Positions 24,475 through 32,969 of a DNA stretch of 64,000 bases are shown here, piece by piece. The first letter of the stretch is position 1. Every line of letters begins with the position of its first letter. This stretch comes from Anaerozeibacter sp031551775 (GTDB lineage Bacteria > Bacillota > Clostridia > Christensenellales > Aristaeellaceae). The stretch lies in contig JAVBND010000029.1 of assembly GCA_031551775.1 (NCBI GenBank), positions 1 through 64,000 on the forward strand. Reading direction: 5' to 3'. A program made the translations under genes and the position numbers. The notes under the pieces were generated by a model. The model made no database searches and had not been told where the DNA came from. It saw nothing but the letters and a program-made list of their open reading frames with translations.

Positions 24475-24503
24475 TTGACTTTGCGCGCGCCGTTTCTTAT
24501 AAT
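24475..24503 (+). promoter_or_regulatory. Strong promoter of por
   Basis: TTGACT (24475-24480), 17-base spacer, TATAAT (24498-24503). Transcription would start near 24510, leaving a leader of about 85 bases. Confidence 0.85.
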
Positions 24504-24534
24504 AGAAGCGTTGTGATTCCCTATAACACAGGTT

Positions 24535-24566
24535 GCAAGGCGGGCGCGTTTGCGCGGGGACCTTGC
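24535..24566 (+). other. Hairpin in the por leader
   Basis: GCAAGG (24535-24540) pairs with CCTTGC (24561-24566), enclosing a GC-rich inner part (GCGCG-TTT-GCGCG). No T-tract follows. It could be a 5' stabilising hairpin for a highly expressed message; no known riboswitch class is recognised. Confidence 0.4.
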
Positions 24567-24595
24567 TGGACAAATGTCAAAGGAGGCCTATCCAA

Positions 24596-27500
24596 TTGAG
24601 CACCAAGATGACCATTGACGGCAATACCGCTGCCAGCCATATCGCGTACGCGTTTAGCGATGTGGCCGCAATCTACCCGATCACGCCTTCCTCCCCCATG
24701 GCGGAGTTTGTTGACGAATGGGGCGCGGGCGGACGCAAGAACCTGTTCGGCCAGCAAGTGAAAGTGGCTGAAATGCAGTCCGAAGCCGGCGCGGCGGGCG
24801 CCGTGCACGGCTCGCTCTCAGCCGGCGCGCTGACCAGCACGTTCACCGCCTCCCAGGGCCTGCTGCTCATGATTCCCAATATGTACAAGATCGCCGGCGA
24901 GCTGCTGCCGTGCGTGTTCCACGTATCGGCCCGCGCGCTGGCCTACCACGCGCTGTCGATTTTCGGCGACCACTCGGACGTCATGGCCTGCCGCCAGACC
25001 GGCTTTGCGATGCTTGCCTCGAACACGGTCCAGGAAGCCAAGGACATGGCGCAGGTCGCCCACCTCGCGACGCTCAAGTCGAAGGTGCCCTTCCTGCACT
25101 TCTTTGACGGCTTCCGCACCAGCCACGAAGTGCAGAAGATCGACGGCATCGACTACGACGAAATCGCCTCCCTCGTTTCCTGGGACGAGATCAAGGCCTT
25201 CCGCGAAAATGGCCTCAATCCCGAGCATCCCATGCAGCACGGCACCGCGCAGAACCCGGACATCTACTTCCAGGGCCGCGAAGCCGCCAACAAGTACTAT
25301 GACGCCGCCCCGGCCATCGTCGAGGAGGTCATGAAGCAGGTGGGCAAGCTCACCGGCCGCAAGTACAAGCTCTTTGACTATGTGGGCGCGAAGGACGCGG
25401 AGCAGGTCATCATCGCGATGGGTTCGGGCTGCGAGGCCATCGAAGAGACCATTGATTACCTGACCGCCAAGGGCGAAAAGGTGGGGCTCATCAAGGTGCA
25501 CCTCTACCGCCCGTTCTCCATCAAGCACTTCCTCAAGGCGATTCCGGATACTTGCAAGAAGATCGCCGTGCTCGACCGCACCAAGGAATCCGGATCGCTT
25601 GGCGAGCCGCTGTACGAAGATGTGGCGACCGCGCTTCGCGAGGCCGGCATGAACGACATCCAGGTTGTGGGCGGCCGTTACGGCCTGGGCTCCAAGGAGT
25701 TCAACCCCACCATGGTCAAGGCGGTCTATGACAACCTCAAGAAGGCTTCGCCCAAGAACCACTTCACCGTGGGCATCACGGACGATGTGACCAAGCTCTC
25801 GCTCCCGCTGGGCAAGATCATCGACGTCGCGCCCGAAGGCACCAAGAGCTGCATGTTCTACGGCCTGGGCTCCGACGGCACCGTGGGCGCGAACAAGAAC
25901 TCCATCAAGATCATCGGCGACCACACCAATATGTACGCCCAGGCGTATTTCAGCTACGACTCGAAAAAATCGGGCGGCATCACGGTCAGCCACCTGCGCT
26001 TTGGCAAGAAGCCGATCAAGTCAACCTACCTGATCGACTCGGCGGACTTCATCGCCTGCCACAACCCGGCCTATGTCACCCGGTACGACATGGTTTCGGC
26101 GCTTAAACAGGGCGGCGTATTCCTGCTCAACAGCCCCTGGACGGCCGAGGAAATGAACGAGCAGTTGCCATCTTCCATGAAGCGGGCGCTCGCTTCCAAG
26201 AAGGCCAAGTTCTACACCATCGACGCCATCAAGCTTGCGCAGGAAGTCGGCATGGGCGGGCGCATCAACACCATCATGCAGGCGGCGTTCTTCAAGCTCG
26301 CCGATGTCATCCCCTACGCCAAGGCCGATGAATACATGAAGGCCTACGCCAAGAAAGCCTACGGCAAGAAGGGCGACGAGGTCGTCAAGCAGAACCATCA
26401 GGCGATCGACATCGCGATCTCCGGCATCCGCGAAGTCAAGGTGCCCGCCGACTGGGCAAAGGCCACGAGCGGCGCGACCCCGGTCAAGGTGGAAGCTAAC
26501 GAATACTTTGACGGCGTGGTCCTGCCCATCCTCTCCCAGCAGGGCGACAAGCTGCCCGTGTCGGCGTTCTCGGTGGACGGTTCGGTGCCCACCGGCACCA
26601 CCAAGTTCGAAAAGCGCGGCATCGCGGTCAACGTGCCCGAGTGGCAAAAGGACAACTGCATCCAGTGCGGCTTCTGCTCGCTGGTTTGCCCGCACGCCTC
26701 CATCCGCCCCTACCTGCTAAACGCCGATCAGGCGAAAGCCGCGCCCGAAGGCTTTGAAGTAAAACCCGCCGCCGGCAAGGAATTTGGCGGCCTTGCGTAC
26801 CGCATGCAGGTCAGCCCGCTGGATTGCACGGGCTGCGGAAACTGCGCCCAGGTGTGCCCCGCCAAGCAGAAGGCGCTCGTCCTGAAGCCGCTGGCAAGCC
26901 AGAAAGCCCAGGAAGAGAATTGGGCATACGCGCAGAAGCTGCCTGAGTTCAAGGGAAACCTCAACGTCAAGACCGTCAAGGGTTCGCAGTTCAAGAAGCC
27001 CCTGTTCGAGTTCTCCGGCGCGTGCGCGGGCTGCGGCGAGACCCCCTACGTCAAGCTCATCACCCAGCTCTTTGGCGAGCGCATGATGGTCGCCAATGCG
27101 ACCGGCTGCTCCTCGATTTACGGCGGCTCCGCGCCCACCTGCCCCTACACCGTCAATGACGAAGGCCACGGCCCGGCATGGGCGAACAGCCTGTTCGAAG
27201 ACAACGCCGAGTTCGGCTTCGGCATGAACCTGGGCGTAAGCCAGCGCCGCGCGCGCCTGGCCGACAACGTCCGCGCCCTGAGCGAAAAGTGGGCCGAGTG
27301 GCCGGACAACGTTGCCGCGTGCAACGCTTGGCTAAACGGCATGGAAGACGCCGACGCATCGAAGGAAGCGGGCGCAAAGCTTTTGAGCCTGATCGAAGGC
27401 TGCAAGGATTGCGGCTGCTCGTGCGACGAGCAGTGCCAGGCGGTCTGGGCCGACCGCGATCTCCTGACCAAGAAGTCGGTCTGGATCTTCGGCGGGGACG

Positions 27501-28102
27501 GCTGGGCCTACGACATCGGCTACGGCGGACTCGACCACGTGCTTGCGCAGGGCGAAGACGTCAACATTCTGGTGCTTGACACCGAAGTATACTCCAACAC
27601 CGGCGGACAGGCCTCGAAGGCGTCCCCGACCGGCGCGGTGGCGAAGTTCGCGGCCGCCGGCAAGCGCACCCGCAAGAAGGATCTGGGCATGATGGCCATG
27701 AGCTACGGTTACGTGTACGTGGCGCAGGTCGCCATGGGCGCCGACATGAACCAGTTGATCAAGGCGGTGAGCGAAGCCGAAGCCTACCACGGCCCGTCGC
27801 TGATCATCGCCTACGCGCCCTGCATCAACCACGGCATCGATATGGGCAAGGCGCAGGAAGAAGCCAAGAAGGCGGTCGCCGCCGGTTACTGGCCGCTGTA
27901 CCGCTACAACCCGCAGGAGAATCACCCGCTGACGGTTGACAGCAAGGACCCGACCGCGTCCTATCAGGACTTCATCCGCGGCGAGAACCGCTACTCAACG
28001 CTGCTCAGGCAGTTCCCGGACGTGGCGGACAAGCTGTTCGTAGAGGCCGAGCAGGAAGCCGCGATCCGCCTCGCCAACTACAAGAAGCTGGCCGAGAAAT
28101 AA
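24596..28102 (+). CDS. por: Pyruvate:ferredoxin (flavodoxin) oxidoreductase, single-chain
   Basis: Oxidises pyruvate with CoA to acetyl-CoA and CO2, passing electrons to ferredoxin. 1168 residues, the standard homodimeric size. A TTG start at 24596 follows AAAGGAGG by nine bases; ATG 24608 is the alternative. Domain order: pyruvate-binding N-terminal domain (AAIYPITPSSPMAE), a transketolase-like domain II, the gamma-type domain, then an 8Fe-ferredoxin domain with CIQCGFCSLVC near 687 and CTGCGNCAQVC near 744. The TPP domain has CAGCGETPY near 810, GDGWAYDIGYGG near 967 and NTGGQ after it. A further cysteine cluster (CKDCGCSCDEQC) lies near 940. Own promoter and terminator; monocistronic. Confidence 0.97.
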   Translation: MSTKMTIDGNTAASHIAYAFSDVAAIYPITPSSPMAEFVDEWGAGGRKNLFGQQVKVAEMQSEAGAAGAVHGSLSAGALTSTFTASQGLLLMIPNMYKIAGELLPCVFHVSARALAYHALSIFGDHSDVMACRQTGFAMLASNTVQEAKDMAQVAHLATLKSKVPFLHFFDGFRTSHEVQKIDGIDYDEIASLVSWDEIKAFRENGLNPEHPMQHGTAQNPDIYFQGREAANKYYDAAPAIVEEVMKQVGKLTGRKYKLFDYVGAKDAEQVIIAMGSGCEAIEETIDYLTAKGEKVGLIKVHLYRPFSIKHFLKAIPDTCKKIAVLDRTKESGSLGEPLYEDVATALREAGMNDIQVVGGRYGLGSKEFNPTMVKAVYDNLKKASPKNHFTVGITDDVTKLSLPLGKIIDVAPEGTKSCMFYGLGSDGTVGANKNSIKIIGDHTNMYAQAYFSYDSKKSGGITVSHLRFGKKPIKSTYLIDSADFIACHNPAYVTRYDMVSALKQGGVFLLNSPWTAEEMNEQLPSSMKRALASKKAKFYTIDAIKLAQEVGMGGRINTIMQAAFFKLADVIPYAKADEYMKAYAKKAYGKKGDEVVKQNHQAIDIAISGIREVKVPADWAKATSGATPVKVEANEYFDGVVLPILSQQGDKLPVSAFSVDGSVPTGTTKFEKRGIAVNVPEWQKDNCIQCGFCSLVCPHASIRPYLLNADQAKAAPEGFEVKPAAGKEFGGLAYRMQVSPLDCTGCGNCAQVCPAKQKALVLKPLASQKAQEENWAYAQKLPEFKGNLNVKTVKGSQFKKPLFEFSGACAGCGETPYVKLITQLFGERMMVANATGCSSIYGGSAPTCPYTVNDEGHGPAWANSLFEDNAEFGFGMNLGVSQRRARLADNVRALSEKWAEWPDNVAACNAWLNGMEDADASKEAGAKLLSLIEGCKDCGCSCDEQCQAVWADRDLLTKKSVWIFGGDGWAYDIGYGGLDHVLAQGEDVNILVLDTEVYSNTGGQASKASPTGAVAKFAAAGKRTRKKDLGMMAMSYGYVYVAQVAMGADMNQLIKAVSEAEAYHGPSLIIAYAPCINHGIDMGKAQEEAKKAVAAGYWPLYRYNPQENHPLTVDSKDPTASYQDFIRGENRYSTLLRQFPDVADKLFVEAEQEAAIRLANYKKLAEK

Positions 28103-28117
28103 GGTCAAAAGGCAAGA

Positions 28118-28153
28118 GAGCCGCCGCGCATCGCGCGGCGGCTCCGGTTTTTT
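28118..28153 (+). terminator. Intrinsic terminator of por
   Basis: Perfect 12-base-pair stem GAGCCGCCGCGC / GCGCGGCGGCTC with a three-base loop, followed by CGG and six T. Confidence 0.92.
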
Positions 28154-28186
28154 ATACCCGCGGATTGGTTTTTATGCATCCATCGG

Positions 28187-28216
28187 TTGCGCTTTACATT
28201 CATTCCATGCTATAAT
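28187..28216 (+). promoter_or_regulatory. Promoter of the DUF1858 gene
   Basis: TTGCGC (28187-28192), 18-base spacer, extended -10 TGC-TATAAT (28211-28216). The leader then holds a small stem (TTCGGC / GCCGAA, about 28226-28246) before an AT-rich run and the GGAGG. Confidence 0.6.
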
Positions 28217-28278
28217 GTTCACGCATTCGGCCATACTGATGCCGAAAGGGATTTTTTCATAATTTGGAGGTCTTTATC

Positions 28279-28479
28279 ATGGTTGACAAAACGATGAGCA
28301 TTGGTCAGGTGCTGTCTCTCGACCGCGGCACCGCGCCCATTTTTATGAGCTACGGTATGCACTGCCTGGGTTGCCCGCACGCGACCGCCGAGTCCCTCGA
28401 GCAGGCCGGCGCGGTGCACGGCATTGATGTGGATAAGTTGGTGGACGACTTGAACGCCCATCTCTTAGCGAACAAGTAA
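28279..28479 (+). CDS. DUF1858 domain protein (small CxxC redox-associated protein)
   Basis: 66 residues from ATG 28279 with TTGGAGG upstream. The DUF1858 pattern is visible: an opening helix (MSIGQVLSLDRGTAPIFMSYGMHC) and a CLGCPHAT motif (Cys at about 33 and 36) in a loop, then LEQAGAVHGIDVDKLVDDLNAHL. Such proteins occur as short single-domain genes in anaerobes, often near redox or hybrid-cluster genes. The cysteines might bind metal or act in thiol redox; function is unproven. It is followed by a rubrerythrin-like gene. Confidence 0.85.
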   Translation: MVDKTMSIGQVLSLDRGTAPIFMSYGMHCLGCPHATAESLEQAGAVHGIDVDKLVDDLNAHLLANK

Positions 28480-28508
28480 TGACGCGCCATCCCCCGGTTA
28501 TACACGAA

Positions 28509-28573
28509 TTATCCACAGAACCTGCGTTTGGCTCTGTGGATAATGTGGATAAAAGCGGGCGACAGGTGGATAA
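28509..28573. promoter_or_regulatory. Cluster of four DnaA-box sequences
   Basis: TTATCCACA at 28509-28517 (plus), its reverse complement at 28535-28543 and 28544-28552, and a one-base variant GGTGGATAA at 28565-28573. The first two form an 11-base perfect inverted repeat (TTATCCACAGA / TCTGTGGATAA) around a 13-base spacer; the second and third are directly abutted. TTATCCACA is the established high-affinity DnaA box. The cluster fills the gap between the DUF1858 gene and the rubrerythrin-like gene, away from any dnaA or dnaN gene in view. Confidence 0.7.
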
Positions 28574-28596
28574 ACAGAGGATGGGGGGCGGTTGCG

Positions 28597-29085
28597 ATGA
28601 AGGTGGTTTTGAGCGACCTGGAAGGCCTTAGGATTGCCTCTGAAATGGAGAAGCGCGGCGTCGAAATGTACCGCCACGCCTCTCGCATCAGCAAGAAGCG
28701 CGAAGCCATCGACCTGCTCAAGCGCCTGGAAGAGGACGAAACGCGCCATCAGGCCAATTTTACCGAGCAGTACGAGAAGGGCCTGCGTGAAAACGCGCAT
28801 GACGCGCCCTACTCCGAAGAGGACAGCGCGTACCTTGCGGCGCTCGCGGCCGAAGTCGTGTTTCCGGGCGGGCTGATCGGCCTTGCGCGCGGCGCGGGCG
28901 TCGATGACCCGGTTCAGATTTTGCACAGCGCCATCGCCTCCGAGAAGGATTCCATTCTTTTTTATGACGAAATGGCGTATCGCACCCGGTCGGAAGACGC
29001 GCGGCGGGTATTTCAGGAGATTGCCAGGCAAGAGAGGCAGCACATGCTTGAGCTTATGGGGATGCTGACGAAGGAGGAACCATGA
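28597..29085 (+). CDS. Rubrerythrin/ferritin-like di-iron protein
   Basis: 162 residues from ATG 28597. Four-helix-bundle iron ligands: SEMEKRGVEMYRHA (helix 1), LEEDETRHQANF (helix 2, ExxxH), IASEKDSILFYDEMA (helix 3) and EIARQERQHMLELM (helix 4, ExxxH). No C-terminal rubredoxin CxxC domain, so it is the short ferritin-like form. Likely reduces peroxide or handles iron in an anaerobe. The only ribosome-binding site is a G-rich run about 10 bases upstream. Stop overlaps the pgcA start (ATGA). Confidence 0.87.
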   Translation: MKVVLSDLEGLRIASEMEKRGVEMYRHASRISKKREAIDLLKRLEEDETRHQANFTEQYEKGLRENAHDAPYSEEDSAYLAALAAEVVFPGGLIGLARGAGVDDPVQILHSAIASEKDSILFYDEMAYRTRSEDARRVFQEIARQERQHMLELMGMLTKEEP

Positions 29086-30806
29086 ATTACAGGCAAGCGT
29101 ATGAACAATGGCTGACGGATTTTCGGGACGACGAGGCGACCTACCGGGAGCTTGCGTCGATTGAAGGCAATGAACGCGAGATTGAGGACCGCTTTTACGC
29201 GCCCCTGTCTTTCGGGACGGCGGGCATGCGCGGGGTGATCGGCGCGGGGCTCAACCGCATGAACGTTTACAACGTCCGGCGCGCGACCGCCGCGCTGGCC
29301 GAGTACATCCTCAAGGAAAAAGGGCAGGCGGAGCGCGGCGTGGCCATCGCTTACGATTCGCGCAGGTGCTCTGCTCTGTTTGCGAAGCAGGCCGCGCTGA
29401 CGCTGGCCGCGCGGGGCGTTCGGGCACATCTCTTTGATTCGCTCAGGCCGGTTCCGGTTTTGTCATTTACCGTCAGGCATTTACACTGCGTCGCGGGCAT
29501 CGTCATCACCGCCAGCCACAACCCACCCGAATACAACGGCTACAAGGTGTATTGGGAGGACGGCGGCCAGATGCCGCCCGAGCGCGCGGGTGAGATTACC
29601 GCCCTCATCGACTTGATCGACATCAAAGACGCGGTCGCCATGGACGAAAAGGAGGCGCTCGGCAAGGACCTTTTGCGCATCATCCCCAAGGAAGTGGACG
29701 ACAGCTACATCGAGACGGTCAAGAAACTGTGCGTCAATCCCCAGCTCGCGCGCGAAATGGGCGACAAGATCAAGATCGTCTATACGCCCCTGCACGGCTC
29801 GGGCAACATCCCGGTCCGGCGCGTGCTGAGGGAAATCGGCTTCAAGCACGTGTACGTCGTGCCCGAGCAGGAACTGCCCGACCCTGATTTCCCAACCGTC
29901 AAGGTGCCCAACCCCGAGGACCCGGCGGTCTTTACCCTGGCGCTCAAGCTTCAGGAGGAAACAGGCGCCGACGCGGTGTTCGGCACCGACCCCGACTGCG
30001 ACCGCGTGGGCATTGCGGTCAAGGACGGGGCGGGCAAGGTGCACATCTTGACCGGCAACCAAATCGGCTGCTTGCTTTTGCACTACATCCTCTCGCAGAA
30101 AGCCGAGCGCGGGGAACTGCCCAAGGACGGCGCGGCGGTCAAGTCCATCGTGACCACCGAGAGGGCGCGCGCGATCGCAAACCACTACGGCGTGACGCTC
30201 TTTGACGTGCTGACCGGATTCAAGTTCATCGCCGAGATGATCGCCCGCTTTGAGACCGAGCATGACCACACCTTCCTGTTCGGCTTTGAGGAGTCCTTCG
30301 GGTACCTGTCGGGCACCGAAGTGCGCGACAAGGACGGCGTCAACGCGTGCATGCTGATCGCCGAGACTGCGGCCTTCAACAAAAAGCGCGGCATGACGCT
30401 CTACGACGCGCTTGAGGCGCTGTTCAAGGAATTCGGCTACTACGGCGAAGAGATGACCGCGTTCTCGCTTGCGGGCAAGGACGGGCTTGAAAAGATCGGC
30501 AAGATCATGAAGTCGCTTCGGGCGGACCCGCCGCAGGCGTTTGGCGAATTCCGGGTGATCGCCGTGCGCGATTACCTGACCGGCATGCGCGTGGAGGACG
30601 GCGTCGCCTCGCACCTCGGCCTGCCGGTTTCAGACGCGCTGTATTTCGAGTTGACCAAGGGCGCGTGGCTGTGCGTCAGGCCCTCTGGCACCGAGCCCAA
30701 GATCCGCATTTACGCCAACGCCGTGAGCGATTCGAAGGAGAAGACCGACAGCATGCTATTAGAGCTTACGAAGAGCGCGACCAAGCGCTTGGAAGAAAAA
30801 CCGTAG
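29082..30806 (+). CDS. pgcA: Phosphoglucomutase / phosphomannomutase (alpha-D-phosphohexomutase family)
   Basis: 574 residues. Interconverts glucose-6-phosphate and glucose-1-phosphate. The phosphoserine loop ITASHNPPEYNGYKVYW lies near 142-158 (Ser about 145), the metal loop GTDPDCDRVGIAV near 303, the sugar-binding GFEESFGYL near 402, and the phosphate-binding RPSGTEPKIRIY near 532. Start with AAGGAGGAACC. Together with galT and glgCDA in this window it places glucose-1-phosphate at the centre of local carbohydrate genes. Gene symbol by similarity to Bacillus PgcA. Confidence 0.92.
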   Translation: MNYRQAYEQWLTDFRDDEATYRELASIEGNEREIEDRFYAPLSFGTAGMRGVIGAGLNRMNVYNVRRATAALAEYILKEKGQAERGVAIAYDSRRCSALFAKQAALTLAARGVRAHLFDSLRPVPVLSFTVRHLHCVAGIVITASHNPPEYNGYKVYWEDGGQMPPERAGEITALIDLIDIKDAVAMDEKEALGKDLLRIIPKEVDDSYIETVKKLCVNPQLAREMGDKIKIVYTPLHGSGNIPVRRVLREIGFKHVYVVPEQELPDPDFPTVKVPNPEDPAVFTLALKLQEETGADAVFGTDPDCDRVGIAVKDGAGKVHILTGNQIGCLLLHYILSQKAERGELPKDGAAVKSIVTTERARAIANHYGVTLFDVLTGFKFIAEMIARFETEHDHTFLFGFEESFGYLSGTEVRDKDGVNACMLIAETAAFNKKRGMTLYDALEALFKEFGYYGEEMTAFSLAGKDGLEKIGKIMKSLRADPPQAFGEFRVIAVRDYLTGMRVEDGVASHLGLPVSDALYFELTKGAWLCVRPSGTEPKIRIYANAVSDSKEKTDSMLLELTKSATKRLEEKP

Positions 30807-30833
30807 CATAAACTTCCAATATATGGTAAGATG

Positions 30834-30857
30834 GGGCGTGCCTTGAAAGGCACGCCT
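30834..30857 (+). terminator. Hairpin after pgcA (weak terminator)
   Basis: GGCGTGCCT / AGGCACGCC stem of nine base pairs with a TGAA loop, followed by TGATTTGTG rather than a T-tract. It lies between pgcA and the secreted caspase-like gene. A TGG-TAAGAT extended -10 overlaps its left edge, so some transcription may begin here. Confidence 0.4.
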
Positions 30858-30880
30858 GATTTGTGTCGGAGGTGCGGCCT

Positions 30881-32896
30881 ATGAAACGTTTTCTCTCCTG
30901 CCTGATGATTTCCGTACTGGTTTTGCCTGTCTTCGTTTTGACCGCAGGCGCGCAGGGAGATGATTGGCGCGCGCTGTACGTGAACGCGCTCAGCGGGGAT
31001 GGCCTTCAAAGCGCCGAGCTCGCGCTCTTGGCCGACCTCAACTTTGACGGGACGCCCGAGCTCGTCTATGCCTCGGGGAACCGGATCGTGGCCGAGACGG
31101 TCAGGGGCGGCGGCAACGCGCCCATCGCGGCCTTTGGCGCGCCAAGCGCCGTCACATCGCTGAACGCGTCGCTCCTTCGCGTGAAGAAGGGCGGGTTTAC
31201 CTGGCAGCTTGACTTTGAATGCGCCCTGAACAACCATACCGGCATGATGGAAATTGTCAAGTCGGGCGTCGGAGTCTCGAGCAACGCCTCATTTGAAACC
31301 GCGAAGGGCCCGTCCGGGACCGTCTGGTATGCAAAGGGCAGGCGCGTGAGCGAGGCGCAGTATCAAAAGCAGCTCAAGGCGTTTAACGCTTCGCGCGTCC
31401 ATATGAACCGGAGCGCGCCCGTGACCAAGGCCGGGCAGAGCGCGTACCGGCAGTTTGACCCGCTGGCCGCCGCCTATGACGCGCAGGGCGCGCTGCCTTT
31501 TGTCGGGATCAAGTCGGTCAAGCTGAGCAAGAAGAAGCTGACGCTCATGTACGGCGGGGAATTCCTGCTCAAGGCCACGCTGTCGCCCGGCCCGGCCTAT
31601 GCCGCGCTTCCCATCGCATGGTCAAGCAGCGACCCTTCTGTCGCTTTGGTCGATCAGCTGGGCACGGTCAGCGCCGTGGGCTACGGCGGCGTGGCGGTCA
31701 TCACGGCGCAGGCGGGCGGCAAGAAGGCAAGCGCCACCGTCACGGTCAACCGCCCCAAGGCCCAAAGCGTATTGATTGAGACCGTCCCGCTCGATCTCGC
31801 GGCGGGCGATACCTTAAAGCTAAACGCCGCCGTTTTGCCCGCCGCCGCCGATCAAAGCGTCTCTTGGACGACAAGCGACAGCCGCGTGGCGACGGTCGCG
31901 CCCGACGGGCTTGTAACCGCGCGCAAGATGGGCAAGGTGGAAATCACCGCCACGGCAAACGGCAAGCGCGCGCACCTCGTGCTCATGATCGGTTCGGGCG
32001 GCGCCGCGCCCTCAACCGGCAGCGTCCGCCGCCGCGCGGTGCTGATCGCCGGTTCCGATGCGCCGGAGGACGGCAGCATGCTGGGCGACAGCTATGTGTT
32101 CGGCCATCAGGCGCTCGCGGCGCGCAACGCCTTTGCGCAATCGACCTTTGGCGGAAGCGGCGGCATCGAGACCGTCTCCTTTATCTTCAATCAAAAAAGC
32201 GGCAAGGACATTCTCCTGTCCCTCAAGAACGCGCTCAGGGAAGCGGACGACGACGACGTGAGCTACGTCTACATCTCCTGCCACGGCGCCGAACCGGCGG
32301 CGGACTCGGACAAGTACTTCATGCTGATGGGCACCGACTACAAAGGCGGTACCGGCTGGGTGGAAGCGGGCGAGCTCAGGGACGCGCTCGATCAAGTCAG
32401 GGGCAAGATCGTCGTCATGACGGAGTGCTGCTACGGCGGGCGCGTGATCGGCAAGAACGCTTCTTTGGCGGCGGCGGAGGCCTTCCTCAACGCCTTTGCA
32501 AAAAAGCGCGTATCAAGCAAGACCGGGGAACTGGCCACCGAGAAATACCAGGTGCTGTGTGCCGCGAGCCAGGACCAGTTGAGCTTTTTCAGCTACTACG
32601 ACGAAGTCCAATACCCGGGCCTTCAAAACTGGTACGGCGCGGGCTTCTTCACCACGGCGCTTGGCGAAGCGACCGGCTGGGACGTGTGGAAGGGCGCGGC
32701 CACGCGCTGGTACGGCGATAAAAATTCAGACGGCAAGCTGACGCTACACGAGCTTTTGACCTATACCCGCGCGCGCGTTTTTGAGATTTACACCCAAATG
32801 GGCGTACATTACGACGACGGCCAGGGATCCGCCGGCGGCATGCAGCAGGTGGTGTGCTGGCCGGAAAACTCGCAATATGTGGTGTTTGAAAAGTAG
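30881..32896 (+). CDS. Secreted Ig-like (BIG2) protein with C-terminal caspase-like peptidase domain
   Basis: 671 residues from ATG 30881 (GGAGG nine bases upstream). Signal peptide MKRFLSCLMISVLVLPVFVLTAGA. The N-terminal part has a DLNFDGTPELVYA segment, a calcium-type DxNxDG loop common in extracellular Firmicute proteins. Two BIG2-like repeats lie near 210-290 and 290-370 (WSSSDPSVALVDQLGTVSAVGYGGVAVITA; WTTSDSRVATVAPDGLVTA). From about 383 (RRAVLIAGSDAPED) a caspase/gingipain-type alpha-beta domain follows: YVYISCHGAE with His 468 and VVMTECCYGGRVI with Cys 516/517, the expected His/Cys dyad. An EF-hand-like loop DKNSDGKLTLHE lies at 613-624. No sortase or anchor motif, so probably released. 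Target unknown. Confidence 0.8.
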   Translation: MKRFLSCLMISVLVLPVFVLTAGAQGDDWRALYVNALSGDGLQSAELALLADLNFDGTPELVYASGNRIVAETVRGGGNAPIAAFGAPSAVTSLNASLLRVKKGGFTWQLDFECALNNHTGMMEIVKSGVGVSSNASFETAKGPSGTVWYAKGRRVSEAQYQKQLKAFNASRVHMNRSAPVTKAGQSAYRQFDPLAAAYDAQGALPFVGIKSVKLSKKKLTLMYGGEFLLKATLSPGPAYAALPIAWSSSDPSVALVDQLGTVSAVGYGGVAVITAQAGGKKASATVTVNRPKAQSVLIETVPLDLAAGDTLKLNAAVLPAAADQSVSWTTSDSRVATVAPDGLVTARKMGKVEITATANGKRAHLVLMIGSGGAAPSTGSVRRRAVLIAGSDAPEDGSMLGDSYVFGHQALAARNAFAQSTFGGSGGIETVSFIFNQKSGKDILLSLKNALREADDDDVSYVYISCHGAEPAADSDKYFMLMGTDYKGGTGWVEAGELRDALDQVRGKIVVMTECCYGGRVIGKNASLAAAEAFLNAFAKKRVSSKTGELATEKYQVLCAASQDQLSFFSYYDEVQYPGLQNWYGAGFFTTALGEATGWDVWKGAATRWYGDKNSDGKLTLHELLTYTRARVFEIYTQMGVHYDDGQGSAGGMQQVVCWPENSQYVVFEK

Positions 32897-32901
32897 TGTC
32901 C

Positions 32902-32930
32902 TTGAAAACCGCGCGAAAAAGTGATACACT
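32902..32930 (+). promoter_or_regulatory. Promoter of galT
   Basis: TTGAAA (32902-32907), 17-base spacer, extended -10 TGA-TACACT (32925-32930), in the 73-base gap upstream of galT. Confidence 0.7.
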
Positions 32931-32969
32931 ACCATCCGAAGCACCAACCTCATTGGAAGAAGGAACCGA

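Noticed and set aside
24510..24595. Riboswitch in the por leader
   Set aside because: Only one simple hairpin is present, with no match to known aptamer cores and no alternative terminator.
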